Below are positions 43,152-49,494 of a stretch of DNA of 64,000 nucleotides, one piece after another. Below the pieces are notes generated by a model, which saw only the letters and a program-made list of their open reading frames with translations, ran no database searches and had not been told where the DNA came from. The stretch comes from Desulfobacca_B sp046538075 (GTDB lineage Bacteria > Desulfobacterota > Desulfobaccia > Desulfobaccales > Desulfobaccaceae): the NCBI GenBank assembly GCA_046538075.1, contig JBKHJN010000006.1, positions 1 through 64,000 of the forward strand, given 5' to 3'. Both the position numbers and the translations under genes were made by a program. The first letter of the stretch is position 1, and each line of letters opens with the position of its first letter.

Positions 43152-43997
43152 ATGAAAATCGCTATCGCCAGCGGCAAAGGGGGCACCGGCAAGACTACCC
43201 TGGCCGTCAACCTGGCCGCTGCCTTGGGAAATCAGGCCCAACTGCTTGACTGCGACGTGGAGGAACCGAATGACCACTTATTTCTGCCCATAATAAAGGG
43301 GCAGAATGAGACCGTGACCGCGCCGGTGCCCGAAGTCGACCTGGACCGCTGTAACTTCTGTGGCGCTTGTGGGGAGATCTGCCAATTTAGCGCCATCGTC
43401 CCCCTGGAGCAGAATGTTCTGGTTTTCCCCGAGATGTGCCATAGTTGTGGGGGCTGCTTCTTGGTCTGTGAACCGGAGGCTATTCATGAGAGGTCTCGGC
43501 AATTGGGGGAAATCCACAGTGGCTGGAGCCAAGAGGAAGTCCATTGCGTCTATGGTCATCTGCGGGTTGGAGAAGCCATGGCCCCCCCTCTGATCCGTGA
43601 GGTAAAAGCCCGGATGGACCCCAGCCGTACTGTAATCATCGATGCTCCTCCCGGAACTTCCTGCCCGGTGATCGCGGCGATTAAGGACGCTGATTTTGTC
43701 GTGCTGGTGACCGAGCCCACGCCGTTTGGCTTCCATGACCTGAAACTGGCCGTGGAAACCACCCGCACTATGGGCCTGCCTATGGGGGTGGTAATTAACC
43801 AGGCCGATATCGGGACCCCAGAGGTGCAAAACTACTGCGACCGTGAACAGCTCCCGGTGCTCCTGTCGCTTCCCTATTCCCGCCAGGTGGCCGAAGCCTA
43901 TTCTCAGGGCCAACTGCTGATAAAAGCGATTCCGGGATTCAAAGAGCAGATGTTAGCTCTGATGGAGCAAATTAGGAGGGGGTGGCAAGGATCATGA
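43152..43997 (+). CDS. MinD-family ATPase with inserted ferredoxin domain, first copy
   Basis: 281 residues from the ATG at 43152. The deviant Walker A ASGKGGTGKTT begins at residue 6. An inserted 2[4Fe-4S] segment follows, with CNFCGACGEICQFSAI and CHSCGGCFLVCEPEAI. The rest of the MinD fold has VIIDAPPGTSCPVIAA and the switch VTEPTPFGFHDLKLAVE. This is the partner type encoded beside orange-protein genes in sulfate reducers. It probably couples ATP use to Fe-S or Mo-S cluster transfer. It overlaps the second copy at 43994-43997. Confidence 0.93.
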   Translation: MKIAIASGKGGTGKTTLAVNLAAALGNQAQLLDCDVEEPNDHLFLPIIKGQNETVTAPVPEVDLDRCNFCGACGEICQFSAIVPLEQNVLVFPEMCHSCGGCFLVCEPEAIHERSRQLGEIHSGWSQEEVHCVYGHLRVGEAMAPPLIREVKARMDPSRTVIIDAPPGTSCPVIAAIKDADFVVLVTEPTPFGFHDLKLAVETTRTMGLPMGVVINQADIGTPEVQNYCDREQLPVLLSLPYSRQVAEAYSQGQLLIKAIPGFKEQMLALMEQIRRGWQGS

Positions 43998-44869
43998 GGG
44001 AACTGGTAATCTTAAGTGGAAAAGGGGGGACCGGCAAAACCTCGATTACCGCCGCCCTGGCCGCCTTAGGGGAATCCCTGGTGGTATGCGACTGCGACGT
44101 CGATGCTGCCGATTTGCACCTCCTGTTAGACCCCAAAATCAATGAGACTTATCAATTTTCCGGTGGCCATGAGGCCCGGATCGATCCTGAGCGTTGCACC
44201 CAATGCGGCGAGTGTGTGGAATTATGCCGCTTCGGGGCCATTACCCCCGATTTTCAAGTAGAGCCCTTTGCTTGCGAAGGCTGTAAGGTCTGTGTCCACT
44301 TCTGCCCTGAAAAAGCTATTGATTTCCTCGACACCGTCGATGGGGAATATTACGTCTCCGACACCCGCTTCGGGCCCATGGTCCATGCCCGGCTGCATAT
44401 TGCCGCGGAAAACTCCGGAAAGCTGGTCACTGTGGTCCGCCGCAAGGCCCAGGAGATCGGTGAAGCTCAACACAAAGACTACACCCTGGTGGACGGCCCT
44501 CCCGGTATCGGCTGCCCGGTGATCGCTTCCTTAACCGGGGCTCATGTGGTGTTGCTGGTCACTGAACCTACCGTCTCCGGCCGCCACGACCTGGAACGGG
44601 CCGCGAGCCTGACCGCCCATTTCCAGATTCCCACTTATGCCCTGATTAACAAATGGGACCTCAATCCGCAGATCACCGAACAGTTAACGCAGTTCTGCCA
44701 GGAACATAATTTTCCGGTATTGGGACGGTTGCCCTATGACCCGGTGTTTATCAAGGCCATGGTGGCCGGGAAAACCCTCCCGGAATTTACCGACGGGTTT
44801 CTGGTAGAGGAGCTTAAGCATCTCTGGCAGCAACTTAAGGAGGTCCTTCGCAATAATTCCGGCGGTTAA
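43994..44869 (+). CDS. MinD-family ATPase with inserted ferredoxin domain, second copy
   Basis: 291 residues from the ATG at 43994 (a GTG at 43982 is too close to the AGGAGGGGG). Walker A is LSGKGGTGKTS, and the inserted ferredoxin has CTQCGECVELCRFGAI and CEGCKVCVHFCPEKAI. Later marks are VDGPPGIGCPVIASL and VTEPTVSGRHDLERAA. A paralogue of the preceding gene, as in the Desulfovibrio orp operon where the two act together. It ends the locus; an intrinsic terminator follows at 44976. Confidence 0.93.
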   Translation: MRELVILSGKGGTGKTSITAALAALGESLVVCDCDVDAADLHLLLDPKINETYQFSGGHEARIDPERCTQCGECVELCRFGAITPDFQVEPFACEGCKVCVHFCPEKAIDFLDTVDGEYYVSDTRFGPMVHARLHIAAENSGKLVTVVRRKAQEIGEAQHKDYTLVDGPPGIGCPVIASLTGAHVVLLVTEPTVSGRHDLERAASLTAHFQIPTYALINKWDLNPQITEQLTQFCQEHNFPVLGRLPYDPVFIKAMVAGKTLPEFTDGFLVEELKHLWQQLKEVLRNNSGG

Positions 44870-44975
44870 GCCTAAAGGTCATAGAGATTGGCTTAGGTAA
44901 AAGCCGTCTCCTTGCTACCCGCCAACGCCGCCATCCAGTTGGCAAAATATAAATTTTTTCCTTCCTGAGACATCC

Positions 44976-45006
44976 AGGGCTGGTTTAGGGGCCAGCCCTT
45001 TCTTTA
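44976..45006 (+). terminator. Intrinsic terminator of the ORP locus
   Basis: AGGGCTGG (44976-44983) pairs with CCAGCCCT (44992-44999), then TTTCTTTAT. The rest of the 400-base gap to tpx holds no gene, only the tpx promoter region. Confidence 0.7.
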
Positions 45007-45124
45007 TCCGATCTCGCCTCACAGGCTACTTATTTTTAGTTTCATCCAGGGTTTAAGCTTCCCATCAAAGAGCAGCGAATTAACCTTTTGGCAAACTTCT
45101 TCCAAAAAATTTTTAATCCGCCTC

Positions 45125-45153
45125 TTGACAAGCTGATCTTTGCACCTTATCCT
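45125..45153 (+). promoter_or_regulatory. Promoter of tpx
   Basis: TTGACA (45125-45130), 17-base spacer, TATCCT (45148-45153), giving a start near 45160 and a leader of about 125 bases. Confidence 0.65.
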
Positions 45154-45157
45154 TAGC

Positions 45158-45176
45158 GAGAATGATTACTATTTTA
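45158..45176. promoter_or_regulatory. PerR/Fur-like operator over the tpx start site
   Basis: GAGAATGATTACTATTTTA matches 13 of 19 positions of the Fur consensus and sits directly on the predicted start of transcription of a peroxidase gene, a typical PerR arrangement. Confidence 0.42.
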
Positions 45177-45285
45177 GAATTTATGTAATTTTAAACTTAG
45201 TGGTTCTTCGCGGTCCGATTTGCTAGAAATTTTAAAGGGCAACAAAGCACATCCAAATCCCTAACCAGCATTGGGAGAAACCATC

Positions 45286-45807
45286 ATGCAAGAGAGACCC
45301 GGTATCATAACCTTTCAGGGCGCTCCGTTGACCTTAATGGGCGCTGAAGTCAAAGTGGGCGATTCGGCCCCGGATGTCGAGCTCCTCAATAACGATCTGG
45401 TCCCGGTCCGGCTTTCGGCCTGGCGGGGCCAGCTAGGTGTAATCACCTCGGTCCCTTCCCTGGACACCCCGGTATGTGACCTGGAGACCCGCCGGTTCAA
45501 CGACGAGGCAGAAAAATTAGGCCCCCAAGCCGCAATCCTGACCATCAGCATGGACTTGCCCTTTGCGCAAAAACGCTGGTGTGGGGCGGCGGGAGTATCC
45601 CGGGTGCAGACCTTGTCCGATCACCGCGAGGCCGCCTTTGGCCGAGCCTATGGGGTGTTAATCAAGGAGCTGCGGCTATTGGCCCGGGCAGTATGGCTGA
45701 TCGATAAGGATGGCACTATCCAGTATTTCCAGTTAGTTAAAGAAATTACTGAGGAACCGGATTACGAAGCAGTGTTGAGCCGCTTAAAACAATTGCTGGC
45801 CGCCTAA
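45286..45807 (+). CDS. tpx: Thiol peroxidase (atypical 2-Cys peroxiredoxin)
   Basis: Reduces hydrogen and lipid peroxides with thioredoxin. 173 residues from the ATG at 45286. The peroxidatic Cys64 lies in SLDTPVCDLETRRFN and the resolving Cys99 in FAQKRWCGAAGV, spaced as in E. coli Tpx (61 and 95). Opens the oxygen-defence island, behind a promoter with a PerR/Fur-like site. Confidence 0.94.
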   Translation: MQERPGIITFQGAPLTLMGAEVKVGDSAPDVELLNNDLVPVRLSAWRGQLGVITSVPSLDTPVCDLETRRFNDEAEKLGPQAAILTISMDLPFAQKRWCGAAGVSRVQTLSDHREAAFGRAYGVLIKELRLLARAVWLIDKDGTIQYFQLVKEITEEPDYEAVLSRLKQLLAA

Positions 45808-45851
45808 GCCTTTTTGGTCGGGACATTCACCTTTCCTTAGAGGAGACAATC

Positions 45852-46016
45852 ATGAAAATTTTAGGGGGGTTGGTTCTAATAATTTTACTGTTTCTGGGCG
45901 GCTGTTCCCAGGAATCCAAAAAACAAGTCATCAGGCCACCCGGTCCTCCGGCCAGCACCAGCGGATGGCCTCAGGACGCCACCTGTTCCCCCGGTTGCCC
46001 GGCCGGCGGATTCTAA
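45852..46016 (+). CDS. Small lipoprotein
   Basis: 54 residues: a lipoprotein signal MKILGGLVLIILLFLGGC with the lipobox LGGC, then a Pro-rich chain VIRPPGPPASTSG and a short Cys pair, CSPGCPAGGF. AGAGGAG lies before the ATG. It would be anchored in an envelope membrane. Function unknown. The tail CxxxC could bind a metal. It is embedded among redox-defence genes. Confidence 0.7.
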   Translation: MKILGGLVLIILLFLGGCSQESKKQVIRPPGPPASTSGWPQDATCSPGCPAGGF

Positions 46017-46101
46017 AGGTGACCCGGGGATTGTTCATACTGCACGCGGTTAGCTGAATAAATTGCCCTGATACAATTCAGGTAAGACTAAGGAGGATAA
46101 G

Positions 46102-46311
46102 ATGGCTAAATTAGAAAATATGTGTCAATGTCAGACATCGAATTGCGGGTATATCTATGATCCCGACCGGGGCGACAAGAAAGGCAAAATCCCCAAGGGG
46201 ACCCGCTTTGAGGATCTGCCGGAAGACTGGCAGTGCCCCTGCTGCGGGGTCAGCAAAAAAATGTTTAGGCCCCTGGCCGAACCGGGATCCGTGGCGGCCG
46301 AGAAAATATAA
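46102..46311 (+). CDS. Rubredoxin with CX4C first motif
   Basis: A 69-residue electron carrier. The usual CxxC of the first knuckle is replaced by Cys10-x4-Cys15 (CQTSNCGYIYD); the second is Cys45-x2-Cys48 (CPCCG, with an extra Cys47). A further Cys8 precedes. The acidic middle KGTRFEDLPEDWQ is standard. A CX4C form is known from a second rubredoxin of Desulfovibrio desulfuricans. AAGGAGG precedes the ATG. It may pass electrons to rubrerythrin or to desulfoferrodoxin downstream. Confidence 0.85.
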   Translation: MAKLENMCQCQTSNCGYIYDPDRGDKKGKIPKGTRFEDLPEDWQCPCCGVSKKMFRPLAEPGSVAAEKI

Positions 46312-46421
46312 GCCACTATGGGCACGGTAAATTCCAGGCCTTAACCAGCTCCGAAGCCGGTAAAGGCCGGAGCCGGGGGAAACCGATCCACAAGTGCAGT
46401 AAACAGACGGGAGCCAAGACC

Positions 46422-46676
46422 ATGTCCAATCACGATAACCAACAAAAAACTGCTGTCGCATCATCTAAGGTATTGATTTTTGAACCTTACCCCTTCCAGG
46501 TGGGAGATAAGCTATTCATCACCAGCGGACCCCGCCACGGCGACTGGGAAGTGATCGGGGTTGATGCGCATAAAATCAGGCTGCGCTGTCCGGTTTCGCA
46601 TCGGCAGTTTGAGTGGAACCGTTTTTGCTATCTGGCGGAGACGCGGGACGACGAGCCTTGGCCCCATAAACATTGA
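46422..46676 (+). CDS. Small hypothetical protein
   Basis: 84 residues with a disordered start (MSNHDNQQKTAVASSK) then a compact beta-rich core: FEPYPFQVGDKLFITSGPRHG, VIGVDAHKIRLRCPVSHRQF, FCYLAE. The GDKLFITSGPRHGDW pattern resembles small SH3-like barrels. One His-rich tail, PWPHKH. Family not recognised. It lies between a rubredoxin and rubrerythrin and is likely part of the same defence island. Confidence 0.6.
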   Translation: MSNHDNQQKTAVASSKVLIFEPYPFQVGDKLFITSGPRHGDWEVIGVDAHKIRLRCPVSHRQFEWNRFCYLAETRDDEPWPHKH

Positions 46677-46712
46677 TTAAAGAAATCTCTCAGATTTTAG
46701 GAGGAATTTTTT

Positions 46713-47207
46713 ATGAGCAAGACTCGCGAAAATCTAATGGCGGCCTTTGCGGGAGAATCTCAGGCTAACCGCAAGTACCTGGCATTTGCCAAAAAGGCCG
46801 ACCAAGAAGGCTTCCCCCGGACCGCCCGGTTATTTCGGGCGGCGGCCGAAGCCGAGACCATTCATGCCCATAATCATCTGCGGGCCTTGGACGCCATCAA
46901 ATCTACCAAAGAAAATCTGCAAGAAGCAATCTCCGGGGAGACCCATGAGTTTACGGCAATGTATCCCCAGATGATCGCCGAAGCCGAAGCCGAGGGCAAT
47001 AAACGAGCCGTCCAAACCTTCCGATATGCCAATGAAGTGGAAAAGACGCATGCCTCCCTTTATCAGCAGGCCCTGGAGCACCTGGACGACCAAACCCTGG
47101 TCGACGTCCATATCTGCCCGGTCTGCGGTTATACCGTGGAAGGCGAGCCCCCGGAGGCCTGCCCGGTGTGCCGCGCCAAAAAGAAGAGTTTCTTAAAAGT
47201 CGATTAA
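46713..47207 (+). CDS. rbr: Rubrerythrin
   Basis: Peroxide reductase of anaerobes, 164 residues. The di-iron four-helix part has EsqANRKYLAFAKKA-type and AEAETIHAHNHLRAL, then FTAMYPQMIAEAEAEGNKRA and NEVEKTHASLYQQAL (Glu and His ligands). The C-terminal rubredoxin domain has CPVCGYTVEGEPPEACPVCRA. AGGAGGAA lies before the ATG. It takes electrons from rubredoxin and detoxifies H2O2 made by the superoxide reductase encoded downstream. Confidence 0.96.
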   Translation: MSKTRENLMAAFAGESQANRKYLAFAKKADQEGFPRTARLFRAAAEAETIHAHNHLRALDAIKSTKENLQEAISGETHEFTAMYPQMIAEAEAEGNKRAVQTFRYANEVEKTHASLYQQALEHLDDQTLVDVHICPVCGYTVEGEPPEACPVCRAKKKSFLKVD

Positions 47208-47384
47208 CGGCGTGATTTTTTAACTAGGCCGGGCTGATCCAAGCCACCCAGGTCAATAAAATATCAGGTACCGTTAATTTTTCATAGGCTGGACTGGAAA
47301 TTGTCCAGTCAATACTTATATTGGGTTAACTATCAAAAAACCTGTCTTAAGGATATTTGAGAAATTGCCAAGGAGGAAAATAAC

Positions 47385-47759
47385 ATGACCGAGCTATTGC
47401 AAATCTACAAATGCGGCGTCTGCGGCAACATTGTCGAGATGGTCCATGCCGGAGCGGGAGAATTGGTGTGCTGCGGCCAGCCCATGAAGCTGTTCACCGA
47501 AAACACGGTAGATGCGGCCCAGGAGAAACATGTGCCGGTAATCGAGAAAAGCGCCGGCCAGTTTAAGGTCAAAGTCGGCAGCGTTCCCCACCCCATGGAA
47601 GAGAAGCATTATATCGAGTGGATTGAAGTCATCGCCGACGGCAAGGCCTACCGCCAGTTCCTCAAGCCCGGGGAGTCACCGGAAGCCACTTTTAAGATCG
47701 ACGCCGACCAGGTTACTGCCCGTGAATACTGTAATCTCCATGGCTTGTGGAAGGCATAA
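47385..47759 (+). CDS. dfx: Desulfoferrodoxin (superoxide reductase)
   Basis: Reduces superoxide to H2O2 without making O2. 124 residues. Centre I: Cys10, Cys13, Cys29, Cys30 (KCGVCG and VCCGQPM). Centre II: His49 (EKHVPV), His69 and His75 (VPHPMEEKHYIEW), Cys116 and His119 (EYCNLHGLW). All ligands of a 2Fe desulfoferrodoxin are present, one residue offset from the D. desulfuricans protein. AAGGAGG precedes the ATG, and ferritin follows three bases after the stop. Confidence 0.97.
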   Translation: MTELLQIYKCGVCGNIVEMVHAGAGELVCCGQPMKLFTENTVDAAQEKHVPVIEKSAGQFKVKVGSVPHPMEEKHYIEWIEVIADGKAYRQFLKPGESPEATFKIDADQVTAREYCNLHGLWKA

Positions 47760-47762
47760 CTT

Positions 47763-48281
47763 ATGCTCAGCCCCAAGATGCAAACCACTCTCAATAATCA
47801 GATCAATGCCGAACTTTATTCCTCCTACCTTTACTTGGCAATGTCGGCCTATTTCCAATCCATCAATTTGGCCGGCTTTGCGCAATGGATGAAAGTTCAG
47901 GCCTATGAAGAGCTGATGCATGCCATGAAGTTTTATGATCATGTCAATGAGCGCGGGGGCCGGGTGCTGCTCGAGCCGATAGAAAGCCCGCCCTCGCACT
48001 GGGATTCACCTCTGGCGACCTTTGAAGCGGTTTTCGAACACGAGCAAAAGGTCACTGGACTGATCCATAACCTGGTCGACTTGGCTGTGGAAGAACGGGA
48101 TCACGCCACCAATATCTTTCTACAGTGGTTTGTCACTGAGCAGGTAGAAGAAGAGGCCTCGGCCCATGAACTAGTCCAAAAGCTCAAACTGGCTGGAAAT
48201 TCTCCTCAGGCCCTGTTCATGTTGGATCGCCAATTGGGCGCCAGGACCTTTCTACCTCCAGCCACGGCAGCCCAGACCTGA
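47763..48281 (+). CDS. ftnA: Bacterial non-heme ferritin
   Basis: Iron-storage ferritin, 172 residues. The five-helix ferritin fold shows NNQINAELYSSYLYLAMSAYF, MKVQAYEELMHAMKFYDHVNER, VFEHEQKVTGLIHNLVDLA and FLQWFVTEQVEEEASAHELV, with the usual Glu and His ferroxidase residues. Three bases from desulfoferrodoxin, so co-translated. It would store Fe2+ and limit Fenton chemistry in the same response as the oxygen-defence genes. Confidence 0.95.
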   Translation: MLSPKMQTTLNNQINAELYSSYLYLAMSAYFQSINLAGFAQWMKVQAYEELMHAMKFYDHVNERGGRVLLEPIESPPSHWDSPLATFEAVFEHEQKVTGLIHNLVDLAVEERDHATNIFLQWFVTEQVEEEASAHELVQKLKLAGNSPQALFMLDRQLGARTFLPPATAAQT

Positions 48282-48308
48282 CCACAACTCCATCGTTAAA
48301 CAAAGCAA

Positions 48309-48381
48309 GCGGGGCGGGAGATGACCATCATCACCGGGGACAGCCAGGGAATAAGGCCCCGATGATGACCTCCGCCCCCGC
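48309..48381 (+). terminator. Long hairpin between ferritin and sulfur oxygenase reductase
   Basis: A 73-base imperfect inverted repeat. The left arm GCGGGGCGGGAG and CATCATC, ending GGGG, is mirrored by CCCC, GATGATG and CTCCGCCCCCGC on the right, with a loop of about 20 bases. Strong structure but no T-run; it may stop or modulate read-through into the SOR gene. Confidence 0.55.
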
Positions 48382-48458
48382 ATCGCTTTAGTAATTGCCA
48401 GTCCTATTGAACGGATCATTTCAGAACCCAACCGAACAGATCAGCAGGGGAGAATAAA

Positions 48459-49391
48459 ATGAATAATCCCATCATTGCCATCAATACCAGCAAGATTGCC
48501 AATCGCCCGGAAAGTTTTGAGTTGATGCAGAAAGTGGGACCCAAGGTATGCATTGCCACTGCCAGCAATCCCGGTTTTCTGGGTTTTATGATGCTGCTCC
48601 AGACCGGCATCCATCCCATGGCGGGACGTTATGGTGGTGGGGCCTTGGATATGCATGAGACTTTGAATCCTCTGGGCATGTTCCAATACACGGTATGGAA
48701 AGATGCCCGCTCCCATGAGGAGATGCATCACGACTGTTTTGATATTATCTACGAGCTCTGTCATCATTGCCTGAGCATGGTGGTGGAAGGCCCCTGGGAA
48801 CCGCTCTATGAGATTGTCGCCTCCGATCTGCCCCGGGTGATCGGCATGTCCGATGTGCCGGCTGACCTGGGAAGCGCCTTTGCAGCCCAGCAGCCGGTGC
48901 CCAAGGTCGCCCTGGCGGCGCAGCGGTGTGTAGTGCTCGGCGACCACTGGATCATGGACGGACATGAACCGGATTTCGAAGCGGGTGCCCAACAGACCCT
49001 GCAATGGCTCAAGGCCAAGGCTCCAGGGATGATCGGCTGGATGCTCTTAAAGCAGATCGGCGTCAGCGCTATCGGTTCCTTTCAGTTGGACCCCGAAGGT
49101 ATGATCCAACCCACCCTGGGGGCCAACCCGCCGCGCTATAATACCAATTATGGCGATCAGGTCCAGGATCTGCCGCATATTCCACCACAGAAACCGACCC
49201 AATATTATGTCCACATGGAATGGGAGAGTGTAGAACACGCCCACCAGGGTTTAGGCAAGGCCCTGGTCAACTATGAACTGCGCCAGATCCATAATCAGGG
49301 AGTGCTGGCCCATCTGGATCGCGGTCCTTATTATATGATCTTTAACCCCATGATGGAAGAAGGGACCTGGCGCGAAGCCTTGGTAAAATAA
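48459..49391 (+). CDS. sor: Sulfur oxygenase reductase
   Basis: Disproportionates elemental sulfur with O2 to sulfite, thiosulfate and sulfide, no cofactor needed. At 310 residues it matches the archaeal Acidianus enzyme along its length: VGPKVCIATASNPGFLGF, RYGGGALDM, FQYTVWKDARSHEEMH, VVEGPWEPLYEI, LLKQIGVSAIGS, ELRQIHNQGVL. Every known active-site residue falls at the same number: Cys31 (persulfide), Cys101 and Cys104, and the iron ligands His86, His90 and Glu114. GGGGAGA precedes the ATG. Its neighbours are ferritin, desulfoferrodoxin and rubrerythrin, so an O2/sulfur-scavenging role is the likely job; this is inference. Confidence 0.94.
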   Translation: MNNPIIAINTSKIANRPESFELMQKVGPKVCIATASNPGFLGFMMLLQTGIHPMAGRYGGGALDMHETLNPLGMFQYTVWKDARSHEEMHHDCFDIIYELCHHCLSMVVEGPWEPLYEIVASDLPRVIGMSDVPADLGSAFAAQQPVPKVALAAQRCVVLGDHWIMDGHEPDFEAGAQQTLQWLKAKAPGMIGWMLLKQIGVSAIGSFQLDPEGMIQPTLGANPPRYNTNYGDQVQDLPHIPPQKPTQYYVHMEWESVEHAHQGLGKALVNYELRQIHNQGVLAHLDRGPYYMIFNPMMEEGTWREALVK

Positions 49392-49402
49392 AGGAACGAT
49401 TT

Positions 49403-49422
49403 GGGCGGGGTAACCCCCGCCC
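49403..49422 (+). terminator. Hairpin after the SOR gene
   Basis: GGGCGGGG (49403-49410) and CCCCGCCC (49415-49422) form a tight GC-rich stem-loop just after the stop. AT-rich sequence follows, without a long T-run. Confidence 0.55.
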
Positions 49423-49494
49423 GCTGGTAATTTACTCCAGGGGCCTTTTTGATTGGCTAATACGATCTGCGGCCCACCTATGGAGGACATTTAA

